Below, piece by piece: positions 25,509 to 33,584 of a stretch of 64,000 nt of DNA; positions within the stretch are counted from its first letter, which is position 1, and each line of letters opens with the position of its first letter. The notes under the pieces were generated by a model that did no database searches, had not been told where the DNA came from, and was given only the letters and a program-made list of their open reading frames with translations. Source of the DNA: Achromobacter sp. AONIH1 (GTDB taxonomy: Bacteria; Pseudomonadota; Gammaproteobacteria; Burkholderiales; Burkholderiaceae_B). The position numbers and the translations under genes were made by a program. The stretch lies in assembly GCF_002902905.1 (NCBI RefSeq), contig NZ_CP026124.1, positions 4,774,001-4,838,000 of the forward strand. The letters are read 5' to 3'.

Positions 25509-26729
25509 ATGGACGCGCCCCTGGCCGCCGCCGCCCGCGCGCTCGCCGCGGGCGATCCGCTGGACGCGCTGCACCATGTCGCGCTGCGCGGCGACCCGCC
25601 GGCGCTGGCGCTGCGTGGCATCGCCCTGGCCCAGCTGGGCGACCTGGAACGCGCCCGCGCCCTGCTGCGGCGCGCGGCCCGCGCGTTCCGCCCGGAGCAG
25701 GAGCTGGCGCGGGCGCGCTGCGAGCTGGCCGAAGCCGACGTGGCGCTGGCGATGCGCGACCTGGACTGGCCCGACGAAACGCTGGAATCCACCCGCCAGG
25801 CCCTGCTGCGGCACGGCGACCTCGCCAACGCCGCGCATGCCCGGCTGCTGCATGCGCGGCGCCTGCTGCTGCTGGGCCGTGCCGACGACGCCGCCGTCGC
25901 CATCGCGGGCTGGGATCAGGCGCCGCTGCCCGCCGCCGCGCGGGCGGTGCATGCCTTGGCCGCCGCCGGCATCGCGCTGCGCCGCCTGCAGGCAGAACCC
26001 GCCCGGCTGGCGCTGGCCCAGGCCCGGGCCGCCGCGCGCGAATCCGGTATCGGCGCGCTGCAAGCCGAGGCCGATGCGCTGTCGCGCCTGCTGGAGGCCC
26101 CGGCGGCCAGGCTGACCCACCACGGCGCGCAGCGCCTGCTGCGCCTGGACGAAGTCGAGGCGCTGATGGCCTCGGACGCGCTGGTGGCGGACACCGCCCG
26201 CCAGGCGCTGCGCAGTCCCATGGCCACGGTGGACCTGTCGCGGCGGCCGGTGCTGTTCGCGCTGGCGCGCCAGCTGGCCGAGGCCTGGCCCGGCGACGCG
26301 CCGCGCGAGGCGCTGATCGCCGCCGTCTTCCGCCTGCGGCGGCCCGACGAGACCCATCGCGCCCGGCTGCGGGTGGAGGCCGGCCGGCTGCGCGTCGCGC
26401 TCAAGGGCCTGGCCGAGGTCCGGGCCAGCCGCCGGGGCTATGCGCTGGCCCTGCCACCCGGCTGCGAAGCCGTGACGCTGGCCCCGCCCGACGAAAGCGC
26501 CCACCCGGAACTGCAAGCCCTGCTGGCGGACGGCCAGCCCTGGTCCAGCGCCGCGCTGGCCCTGGCGCTGGGCGCCAGCCAACGTTCGGTGCAGCGTGCC
26601 CTGGAAACCCTGGCCGCCGCCGGCCAGGCCCAGCCGCTGGGACAGGGGCGCGCGCGCCGCTGGGCCGCGCCGCCGCCGCCCGGATGCGCGACGGTTTTGT
26701 TACTCCCGCCGCTGCCGCCGGCGGACTAG
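25509..26729 (+). CDS. TPR-like and winged-helix domain protein
   Basis: Cytosolic Ala/Leu/Arg-rich protein of 406 residues. Residues 1-200 are TPR-like helix pairs (ALRGIALAQLGDLERARALL). Residues 235-315 hold a segment around RKPVLF-like DLSRRPVLFALARQLAEAWP and TRHRARLRVEAGRLR resembling OmpR-type winged-helix DNA-binding domains of transcriptional activators. The C-terminus has a second helix-turn-helix (SSAALALALGASQRSVQRAL). It is probably a regulator. The beta-propeller gene 33 bp downstream is the likely partner. Confidence 0.65.
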   Translation: MDAPLAAAARALAAGDPLDALHHVALRGDPPALALRGIALAQLGDLERARALLRRAARAFRPEQELARARCELAEADVALAMRDLDWPDETLESTRQALLRHGDLANAAHARLLHARRLLLLGRADDAAVAIAGWDQAPLPAAARAVHALAAAGIALRRLQAEPARLALAQARAAARESGIGALQAEADALSRLLEAPAARLTHHGAQRLLRLDEVEALMASDALVADTARQALRSPMATVDLSRRPVLFALARQLAEAWPGDAPREALIAAVFRLRRPDETHRARLRVEAGRLRVALKGLAEVRASRRGYALALPPGCEAVTLAPPDESAHPELQALLADGQPWSSAALALALGASQRSVQRALETLAAAGQAQPLGQGRARRWAAPPPPGCATVLLLPPLPPAD

Positions 26730-26762
26730 CATGGCTCCATTCCCATCCGGAGACTCCCCGCC

Positions 26763-27407
26763 ATGAAATCCGCTCCCGCCCAGATCGTCCGTGAATACGG
26801 CCCCTTCCCCGGCGTCACCGATGTCCACGGCGTCAGCCACGACGGCCGCCGGGTCTGGTTCGCCACCGGCGATTCGCTGCAATCGATGGATCCGGCCAGC
26901 GGCAAGATCGTCAGCATCATCAAGATGACGGCGCGCGCCGGCACCGCCTATGACGGCCGGCACCTGTACCAGCTCGCCGGTCCGAGCATCCAGAAGGTCG
27001 ACCCGCGCAGCGGCGAGATCCTGGCCACGCTGCCAGCGCCCGCCGAGGGCTGCTCGGGCATGGCCTGGGCCGAGGGCGCGCTGTGGGTGGCGCATTACCG
27101 CGAGCGCAAGATCCACAAGATCGACCCGGCCACGGGCAAGATCCTGCGCACCATCGCCTCGGACCGCTACGTGACCGGCGTCACGTGGACCAACGGCGGC
27201 CTGTGGCACGGCACCTGGGAAAACGACGAAAGCGAACTGCGCCGCGTCTCGCCCGAGACCGGAGAAGTGCAGGAGAGCCTGCTCATGCCGCCGGGCGTCT
27301 ACGTCTCCGGGCTGGAAGCGGGCGACGGCGTGTTCTATTGCGGCGGCAGCACCAGCGGCAGGATCCGCGCCGTGCGCCAGCCCGAGCCCGCGTCCGAAAG
27401 CCGCTGA
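26763..27407 (+). CDS. Beta-propeller (Vgb/glutamine-cyclotransferase-like) protein
   Basis: Cytosolic protein of 214 residues built of about five four-stranded blade repeats: SMDPASGKIV, KVDPRSGEILATL, KIDPATGKILRTIA and VSPETGEVQESL recur every 40 or so residues. This pattern is seen in NHL, virginiamycin-lyase and glutaminyl-cyclotransferase-type propellers. No signal peptide is present. Catalytic residues of the latter enzymes cannot be assigned, so it may be a binding protein. GGAGA upstream of the ATG supports the start; it follows the TPR-HTH gene by 33 bp. Confidence 0.72.
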   Translation: MKSAPAQIVREYGPFPGVTDVHGVSHDGRRVWFATGDSLQSMDPASGKIVSIIKMTARAGTAYDGRHLYQLAGPSIQKVDPRSGEILATLPAPAEGCSGMAWAEGALWVAHYRERKIHKIDPATGKILRTIASDRYVTGVTWTNGGLWHGTWENDESELRRVSPETGEVQESLLMPPGVYVSGLEAGDGVFYCGGSTSGRIRAVRQPEPASESR

Positions 27408-27607
27408 ACGGACGCCGCCGCCCGAATCCGGCGGCGGCGCTTCCCGGTTGGCGCCACGGCCGTCCGCCTCGTGGAGCCGGCCCCGGCCGGCGCTCCGTCC
27501 CCCAGGGGAATCCAAGCGTCTTCCCCGCTCCATCCGCCCGCCGCCGCCCTGGGGTCCGCTTTCCGCCGCGCCAGCGTGTAAACTCCCCCCTTTTTGGCTC
27601 TGGTGGT

Positions 27608-28357
27608 ATGGTGCAAGCCCCTCGGCGCACAGGTTTCAGCGGCCCGACGCTCGTTCGCTTGCTTGCTCGCCTGACGGACGTCGACGTTCCCGAATCCGGA
27701 CAATCCCTTTCCGACCGGCTCAGCCTCTGGCTGGGCTGGACGGACGCCATCGCGCTCGCCGCCGTGCTGGATGGCAAGCCACCGGCCATGGCGCCGGGCG
27801 GCCCGACGTTCGACAGCGAGCAGGACCGGGAAAGCCTGAAGCTGCGGACCACGCTGGCCGATGCCATCGCCAGCGACACCGAGTTCACCGCCGCCCGGCC
27901 CCGCGGCCGGCAGCCGCCCTCGCGGACGCAGGCCGTGCCCAAGGCGCCGACCGACGCCGACTACTCCAGCTTCCGCCAGCGCTACCTGTCGCTGCAGCAC
28001 ACGATGGAGAACGGCATCGGCGGCCTGCGCAGCCGCCTGCGCGGCATGCTGGCCGGACGCAATCCGGAAATGACCCGGCTGGCGATGGTGGACGCCATCA
28101 TGGAAAGATCGCTCAGCGTGCGCGAACGCGCCCTCATGACGACTATTCCGACGCTGCTCGGCGCGCATTTCGAGCGGCTGCGCAAGGCCGAGCAATCGGC
28201 GCAGGAAGAAGCCGAGGCGGCGGAAATGCCGCCGCCGGCCAAGCCCGGCGCCTGGCTGGACACGTTTCGCAAGGACATGCGCAGCGTGTTGCTGGCCGAA
28301 CTGGATATTCGTTTTCAACCGGTGGAAGGGCTGCTCGCGGCGCTTCGCACCCGCTAA
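27608..28357 (+). CDS. DUF3348 family protein
   Basis: Cytosolic protein of 249 residues, the first gene of the DUF3348-DUF802-OmpA-DUF2894 set. It starts MVQAPRRTGFSGPTLVRLLA, then SLSDRLSLWLGWTDAIAL. A disordered Pro/Arg stretch (about 95-120) leads to a helical C-terminal half (FRQRYLSLQHTMENGIGGLR, and RALMTTIPTLLGAHFERLR). No enzyme motif or membrane helix is seen. It lies 10 bp before the large channel protein gene and is surely co-transcribed with it. It may be a cytosolic partner of the channel tail; the function is unknown. Confidence 0.85.
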   Translation: MVQAPRRTGFSGPTLVRLLARLTDVDVPESGQSLSDRLSLWLGWTDAIALAAVLDGKPPAMAPGGPTFDSEQDRESLKLRTTLADAIASDTEFTAARPRGRQPPSRTQAVPKAPTDADYSSFRQRYLSLQHTMENGIGGLRSRLRGMLAGRNPEMTRLAMVDAIMERSLSVRERALMTTIPTLLGAHFERLRKAEQSAQEEAEAAEMPPPAKPGAWLDTFRKDMRSVLLAELDIRFQPVEGLLAALRTR

Positions 28358-28367
28358 TTAGGACACT

Positions 28368-31300
28368 ATGTCCCGATACCTCATCAATCTGGTCGTTTTT
28401 CTTGTGGGCCTGGCCGCGGCAGGCTGGATCGGCGCGGGCTATGTCGGCTCGAACCCATTGGCGCTCGGCGTCACGCTGCTGATCGCCCTGTTCTACATGG
28501 CGGGCGCCTTCGAGCTGTACCGCTACGGCCGCGCCACCAGCGGGCTGCGCCAGGCGGTGGCCGGGCTGGAGGCCCCGCCCGCCTCGCTGGCCGGCTGGCT
28601 CGACTCCCTGCCGCCCAGCCTGCGCCACGCCGCCCGGCTGCGCATCGAAGGCGAGCGCGCCGCCCTGCCCGGCCCCTCGCTCACGCCCTACCTGGTCGGC
28701 CTGCTGGTCTTGCTGGGCATGCTCGGCACCTTCCTGGGCATGGTGGTCACGCTGCGGGGCACCGGCCTGGCGCTGGAAAGCGCCACCGACCTGCACGCCA
28801 TCCGCGCCTCGCTGGCCGCGCCGGTCAAGGGCCTGGGCTTCGCCTTCGGCACCTCGATCGCCGGCGTCGCCACCTCGGCCATGCTGGGCCTGCTGTCCGC
28901 GCTCTGCCGGCGCGACCGCATCCTGGCCTCGCAGCAGTTCGACGCCCGCGTCGCCACCACGCTGCGCCCCTATTCGCAAAGCTACCAGCGCGAGGAAACG
29001 CTCAAGCTGCTGCAGCGCCAGGCCGACGCCATGCCGGCCCTGGCCGAACGCCTGCAGGCCATGATCGACGCCGTCGAGCGCCAGGGCCAGGCCATGAATG
29101 ACCGCCAGCTCGCCAGCCAGGACGCCTTCCAGGGCAAGGCCGAGGCCGCCTACAGCCGCCTGGCCGCCTCGGTCGAACAGACGCTCAAGGCCAGCGTGGC
29201 CGACAGCGCCCGCGCCGCCGGCGCGGCGTTGCAGCCTGTCGTGGAAGCCACCATGACCGGCCTGGCGCGCGAGACCGCCGCGCTGCGCGACACCGTGTCC
29301 GACGCAGTGCAGCGCCAGCTCGACGGCCTGTCCGCCGGATTCCGCGAATCCACCGCCGACGTGGCCGGCATCTGGGCGCGCGCGCTGGACGGCCAGCAGC
29401 GCGCCAACGAAACGCTGGCGAACGACCTGCGCGTCTCGCTGGATCAGTTCGCCGCCACCTTCGAGCAGCGTTCCGCCGCGCTGATGGATGGCATGTCCAC
29501 GCGCATGGAGGCCTCGGCCGGCAAGCTGTCCGACGTCTGGGACGGCGCGCTGTCGCGCCAGGAACGCGCCGGCGAAAAGCTGGCTGGCGACAACCAACAG
29601 GCCCTGGCCGCCGCCGCCGCCGCGCTGGAACGCCAATCGGCCGCGCTGGTGCAGGCCGTGAGCCAGTCCCACGCCGACCTGCAAGCCGCGCTGATGGCGC
29701 GCGACGAGCAGCGCCTGGCCGCCTGGAACGCATCGCTGGGTTCGGTCTCGGCCTCGCTGCGCCAGGAATGGGAACAGGCGGCGGCGCAGACCGCCGGCCG
29801 CCAGCAGGAGATCTGCGACGCGCTGGCGCTGACCGCCCAGCGCATCTCCGACCACACCCAGCTGCAGGCCGGCGAGACCATCGCCGAGATCAGCCGACTG
29901 GTGCAGGCCGCGGCCGACGCGCCCAAGGCCGCCGCCGCGCTGCAGGCCGAGCTGGCCGCGCGCGACCAGGATCGCCTGCAGGCCTGGACGGCCTCGCTGG
30001 AGAACATGACCGCCGCGCTGCGCCAGGAATGGCAGCAGGCTGGCGCCGAGGCGGCCAGCCGCCAGCGCGAAATCTGCGACGCGCTGTCGCTCGCCGCGCA
30101 GAACATCTGCGAGCAGGCGCGCACCCAGGCCAGCGGCACGCTGGCCGAGATCAACCGGCTGGTCGACGCCGCCGCCGACGCGCCCAAGGCCGCCCTCGCG
30201 TTGCAGGACGAACTGGCCGCGCGCGACCGCGAGCGCCTGGACGCCTGGAGCGGCTCGCTGGCCGAGATGACCGCCGCGCTGCGCCAGGAATGGCAGCAGG
30301 CTGGCGCCGACGCCGCCAGCCGCCAGCGCGAAATCTGTGACGCGCTGGCCCTGGCCGCGCAGCGCATCTCCGAACAGACGCAGGCCCAGGCCAGCGGCAC
30401 GCTGGCGGAAATCAACCGACTGGTCGACGCCGCCGCCGACGCGCCCAAGGCCGCCCTCGCCCTGCAGGGCGAGCTGGCCGCGCGCGACCGCGAGCGCCTG
30501 GACGCCTGGAGCGGCTCGCTGGCCGAGATGGCCGCCGCGCTGCGCCAGGAATGGCAGCAGGCCGGCGCCGACGCCGCCAGCCGCCAGCGCGAAATCTGCG
30601 ATGCCCTGCTGCTGGCCGCGCAGGACATCTCCGAGCAAGGCCGCGCCCAGGCCAGCGGCACGCTGGCGGAAATCAACCGCCTGGTCGATGCCGCCGCCGA
30701 GGCGCCCAAGGCCGCCGTCGCCCTGCAGGCCGAGCTGGTGGCCCGCGACCAGGCCCGCCTGGACGCGTGGACCGGCACGCTGGCCGAGATGGCCGCCACG
30801 CTGCGCCAGGAATGGCAGCAGGCCGGCGCCGATGCCGCCAGCCGCCAGCAGCAGATCTGCGAGGCGCTGGCCGACACCGCCCGCCAGATCTCGGATCAAT
30901 CGCGCGCCCACGCCAGCGACACGCTGGCCGAGATCAACCGCCTGGTCGATGCCGCCGCCGAGGCGCCCAAGGCCGCCGTCGCCCTGCAAAGCGACCTGGT
31001 GGCCCGCGACGAGGCCCGCCTGGACGCCTGGACCGGATCGCTGGCCGGCATGGCCGCCGCGCTGCGCGAGGAATGGCAGCAGACCGGCGCCGCCACCGCC
31101 AGCCGCCAGCAGGAAATCTGCGACGCGCTGGCCCAGGCCGCGCGCGACATCTCCGAGCACACCCACACCCACGCCAGCGCCACCATCGCCGAGATCGAGC
31201 GCCTGGCGCAGGCCGCGTCCGAGGCGCCGCGCGCCGCCGCCGAGGTCATCGGCGAACTGCGTCAGAAGCTGTCCGACAGCCTGGCCCACGACAACGCCAT

Positions 31301-31769
31301 GCTGGAAGAGCGCGGCCGCCTGCTCGACACGCTCGCGACCCTGCTGGACGCCGTCAACCTCGCCTCCACCGAGCAACGCGCCGCCGTGGACGCGCTGGTC
31401 GGCACCACCTCGGAGCTGATGGACCGGGTGGGCGCGCAGTTCTCGGAACGCGTCGAATCCGAAACCGGCAAGCTGGCCGAGATCTCGGCCCAGGTCACCG
31501 GCAGCGCCGTCGAAGTGGCCAGCCTGGGCGAGGCCTTCGGCGCCGCGGTGCAGCTGTTCAGCGCGTCCAACGACAAGCTGGCCACGCAGCTCGAACGCAT
31601 CGAGGCGGCGCTGGACAAGTCCATCGCCCGTGGCGACGAACAGCTCTCCTACTACGTGTCGCAGGCGCGTGAAGTGGTGGACCTGAGCCTGATGTCGCAG
31701 AAGCAGATCATTGAAGACCTGCAGCACCTGGCCAGCCAGCGCGCCGACGCGGGAACCGAGGCCGCATGA
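28368..31769 (+). CDS. DUF802 MotA/ZorA-like channel protein with giant coiled tail
   Basis: Inner-membrane protein of 1133 residues. Four membrane helices lie at about 5-23, 31-51, 108-128 and 158-179. TM3 (YLVGLLVLLGMLGTFLGMVV) and TM4 (FGTSIAGVATSAMLGLLSAL) match the MotA/TolQ/ExbB channel fold. Some 950 residues of helical, coiled-coil-like tail follow in the cytoplasm. Residues 464-985 of the tail are six tandem 87-residue repeats with a core such as SRQREICDALALAAQ. Architecture and partner resemble ZorA of the Zorya anti-phage system, but the C-terminal part is annotated DUF802 by family and no ZorC/D/E gene is here. It overlaps the OmpA-protein gene by four bases. Confidence 0.87.
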   Translation: MSRYLINLVVFLVGLAAAGWIGAGYVGSNPLALGVTLLIALFYMAGAFELYRYGRATSGLRQAVAGLEAPPASLAGWLDSLPPSLRHAARLRIEGERAALPGPSLTPYLVGLLVLLGMLGTFLGMVVTLRGTGLALESATDLHAIRASLAAPVKGLGFAFGTSIAGVATSAMLGLLSALCRRDRILASQQFDARVATTLRPYSQSYQREETLKLLQRQADAMPALAERLQAMIDAVERQGQAMNDRQLASQDAFQGKAEAAYSRLAASVEQTLKASVADSARAAGAALQPVVEATMTGLARETAALRDTVSDAVQRQLDGLSAGFRESTADVAGIWARALDGQQRANETLANDLRVSLDQFAATFEQRSAALMDGMSTRMEASAGKLSDVWDGALSRQERAGEKLAGDNQQALAAAAAALERQSAALVQAVSQSHADLQAALMARDEQRLAAWNASLGSVSASLRQEWEQAAAQTAGRQQEICDALALTAQRISDHTQLQAGETIAEISRLVQAAADAPKAAAALQAELAARDQDRLQAWTASLENMTAALRQEWQQAGAEAASRQREICDALSLAAQNICEQARTQASGTLAEINRLVDAAADAPKAALALQDELAARDRERLDAWSGSLAEMTAALRQEWQQAGADAASRQREICDALALAAQRISEQTQAQASGTLAEINRLVDAAADAPKAALALQGELAARDRERLDAWSGSLAEMAAALRQEWQQAGADAASRQREICDALLLAAQDISEQGRAQASGTLAEINRLVDAAAEAPKAAVALQAELVARDQARLDAWTGTLAEMAATLRQEWQQAGADAASRQQQICEALADTARQISDQSRAHASDTLAEINRLVDAAAEAPKAAVALQSDLVARDEARLDAWTGSLAGMAAALREEWQQTGAATASRQQEICDALAQAARDISEHTHTHASATIAEIERLAQAASEAPRAAAEVIGELRQKLSDSLAHDNAMLEERGRLLDTLATLLDAVNLASTEQRAAVDALVGTTSELMDRVGAQFSERVESETGKLAEISAQVTGSAVEVASLGEAFGAAVQLFSASNDKLATQLERIEAALDKSIARGDEQLSYYVSQAREVVDLSLMSQKQIIEDLQHLASQRADAGTEAA
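29757..31322 (+). repeat. Six tandem 261-bp coding repeats
   Basis: Units start at 29757, 30018, 30279, 30540, 30801 and 31062, each exactly 261 bp (87 codons) and beginning CTGCGCCAGGAATGG or a close variant. Units 2-5 are nearly identical at DNA level, unit 1 and unit 6 more divergent. They lie in frame inside the DUF802 protein gene. Confidence 0.95.
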
Positions 31770-32416
31770 GCGAGGACTTCGACGCCGGCGTGGACAGCAC
31801 CGCGCCCACCTGGGCGGTCTTCGGCGACCTGATGTCGGTGCTGCTGGGTTCGTTCGTGCTGATCCTGGTCAGCGTGATCGGCATGCAGCTCGAACTGTCG
31901 ACCCAGCTGGAAGACGAGGTCAAGCAGCGCCAGGAGGAAACCCATCGCCGCGAAAGCCTGGAACAGGTGCTGGCCGGCCCGCTGGCCGCCGGCCGCGTCA
32001 CGCTGGTCAACGGCCGCATCGGCATCAGCGGCAGCGTGCTGTTCGCGCTGAACTCCGACCAGCTCCAGCCCGAGGGCCGCGAGCTGCTCAGGAGCCTGGC
32101 CGAACCGCTCACCGCCTACCTGGGCACGCGCCAGGAAATCCTGATGGTCAGCGGCTTCACCGACGACCAGCAGGTGCGCGAGGGCAACCGCCGCTTCGCG
32201 GACAACTGGGATCTCTCGGCCCAGCGCGCGCTGACCGTCACCCGCACCCTGATCGACACCGGCGTGCCGTCCTCGTCCCTGTTCGCCGCGGCCTTCGGCT
32301 CGGAGCAGCCGGTGGCCTCGAACGCCGACGCCGAGGGCCAGGCCAAGAACCGCCGCGTGGAAATCGCGCCGGTGCCGCGCCTGGCCGGCGACCCGGCCAA
32401 GAAACCGAATGAGTGA
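31766..32416 (+). CDS. OmpA family MotB/ZorB-like protein
   Basis: Partner of the DUF802 channel protein, 216 residues. One membrane helix (about 17-40, WAVFGDLMSVLLGSFVLILV) carries Asp21, placed like the ion-binding Asp of MotB and ZorB. A short charged helix (EDEVKQRQEETHRRESLE) leads to a compact OmpA-like domain (about 85-205) with VSGFTDDQQV and AKNRRVEIAP peptidoglycan-type motifs. With the upstream protein it should form a wall-anchored ion-driven unit. It overlaps its neighbours by four and eight bases. Confidence 0.9.
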   Translation: MSEDFDAGVDSTAPTWAVFGDLMSVLLGSFVLILVSVIGMQLELSTQLEDEVKQRQEETHRRESLEQVLAGPLAAGRVTLVNGRIGISGSVLFALNSDQLQPEGRELLRSLAEPLTAYLGTRQEILMVSGFTDDQQVREGNRRFADNWDLSAQRALTVTRTLIDTGVPSSSLFAAAFGSEQPVASNADAEGQAKNRRVEIAPVPRLAGDPAKKPNE

Positions 32417-33260
32417 CCACACGCAGGCCGACGCCGGGCGCGAACGGGATCCGATCCCGACCGCCCGGGAAAGCGATCAGGACCGCCAGGCCTTGAGCGC
32501 CCCCGTGGACGAGTCCGCCAGCGCCCACGCGGACGCGCCCACCGGCGCCCCCGCCCTGCCCCGCAGCGCCGCCGGCCTGCGCCTGGACGCCTGGCGCGAG
32601 CGCGGCGCCGACCGCATGGATCCCGTGCGCTTCCGCTTCATGGAAGCGCTGGAGCGACGCGCCGCCCCGCATGCCGGCGCCGCCCGCGCGCTGCTGGACC
32701 AGCGCCTGGCCGCCCTGCTCGACGCCTACGCGGCGGACCTGGAGCGGGACGAGGCCGCGCCCGGCGGCCCCGCGCCCGAGCCGTCGCAAGCGCCTGGCCG
32801 CGAGGCGCGGGATTGCGCCGCCGCCGATACGCCCATCGACGCGCCCCTGCCCGCCGACACCCTGGCCAGCCTGGCCCGCGCGCTCGACACCGGCCACGCG
32901 GTGCCCTGGCGCGGCGCCTACCCGGAGCTGCCGCTCCTGGACGTGTACCGCGATATCTGGGCCAAGGTCAGCGCCAACCGCCAGCTGCGCCAATCGGAAC
33001 AGCAGGTGCCCGACAATGCCGGCCCGCTCAATTCCAACAACCTGGTCCACCGCTCGCTGGCGCTGATGCGCCAGCTCTCGCCCGGCTATCTGCACCAGTT
33101 CCTGTCCTACCTGGACGCGCTGGCCTGGATGGAGCAGTTCGATGGCGCGGTGGCCGCTGCCAAGGAAGCCGCGCGCGGTTCGGCCAAGGCTGGCGCCAAG
33201 GGTGCGGGCAAGGCGGCTAAGCCCGCCGCCGCCAAGCGCAGCCGGGCCAAGACGGCCTGA
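32409..33260 (+). CDS. DUF2894 family protein with basic C-terminal tail
   Basis: Cytosolic protein of 283 residues, the last gene of the channel operon. It has a disordered N-terminus, a helical segment (PVRFRFMEALERRAAPHAGA) and a conserved C-terminal block (NSNNLVHRSLALMRQLSPGY, then LHQFLSYLDALAWMEQFDGA) that marks DUF2894. It ends in a Lys/Ala-rich histone-H1-like tail (KAAKPAAAKRSRAKTA), which could bind nucleic acid or another acidic partner. No catalytic motif is seen. Eight-base overlap with the OmpA gene indicates translational coupling. Confidence 0.85.
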   Translation: MSDHTQADAGRERDPIPTARESDQDRQALSAPVDESASAHADAPTGAPALPRSAAGLRLDAWRERGADRMDPVRFRFMEALERRAAPHAGAARALLDQRLAALLDAYAADLERDEAAPGGPAPEPSQAPGREARDCAAADTPIDAPLPADTLASLARALDTGHAVPWRGAYPELPLLDVYRDIWAKVSANRQLRQSEQQVPDNAGPLNSNNLVHRSLALMRQLSPGYLHQFLSYLDALAWMEQFDGAVAAAKEAARGSAKAGAKGAGKAAKPAAAKRSRAKTA

Positions 33261-33305
33261 CGCCCCGTCCGATTTGCGCCGGGCCCGGTGCCCGCAGTAA
33301 GATAC

Positions 33306-33332
33306 GATCCATATACAAACCATATACGGATC
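33306..33332. promoter_or_regulatory. Candidate operator/promoter of the parD-like/map operon
   Basis: GATCC and GGATC arms (33306-33310, 33328-33332) enclose two direct copies of CCATATAC (33309-33316 and 33320-33327) spaced one helical turn apart, ending 6 bp before the ATG. It is AT-rich and sharply different from its surroundings. Tandem half-sites like this suit a ribbon-helix-helix autorepressor. Confidence 0.55.
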
Positions 33333-33338
33333 ACTTAC

Positions 33339-33584
33339 ATGGGCATCGTCAAGATCTCCGAGCAGATGCATGAGAACCTGCGCGTGGCCAGCGCCGCGCT
33401 CAGCCGCTCCATCAATTCCCAGGCCGAGCACTGGATGCGCATCGGCATGCTGTCCGAGCTGTATCCCCAGCTGCGCCACGCGGACATCTGCCAGCTGCTG
33501 ATCCGCATCGAGCAGGCCGAGGGCTTCTCCATCGCCGCCCTGTCCCAGGGCCAGCCGCAAGACGCCCATCGGGAGGCCGCGTGA
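33339..33584 (+). CDS. ParD-like family protein
   Basis: Small protein of 81 residues. Its start, MGIVKISEQMHENLRVASAA, is the ribbon-helix-helix region of the ParD-like family (known as putative type II antitoxin). No RelE/ParE toxin follows; instead a methionine aminopeptidase gene begins one base into its stop codon. An operator-like double half-site lies directly upstream, consistent with autoregulation. The start at 33339 is the Met that begins the conserved domain. Whether it has any antitoxin role is unknown. Confidence 0.82.
   Translation: MGIVKISEQMHENLRVASAALSRSINSQAEHWMRIGMLSELYPQLRHADICQLLIRIEQAEGFSIAALSQGQPQDAHREAA

Noticed and set aside
27413..27436. CGCCGCCG-N8-CGGCGGCG as an intrinsic terminator after the beta-propeller gene
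   Set aside because: No T-run follows, and GC-rich stems of this size are frequent by chance in this genome.
29757..31322. Regular 261-bp repeats as a CRISPR or satellite array
   Set aside because: The units have no spacers, keep an open frame and encode helical protein repeats.
28143..31727. An open frame of 1194 codons on the minus strand opposite the DUF802 gene
   Set aside because: It is the antisense of a GC-rich repetitive gene. The plus frame has membrane helices, channel motifs and correct operon overlaps; the minus frame is Gly/Gln/His/Arg-rich with no domain.
27608..33260. A complete Zorya defence system
   Set aside because: Only ZorA/ZorB-like proteins are present. No ZorC, ZorD helicase or ZorE nuclease gene is adjacent, and the other two genes belong to unrelated DUF families.
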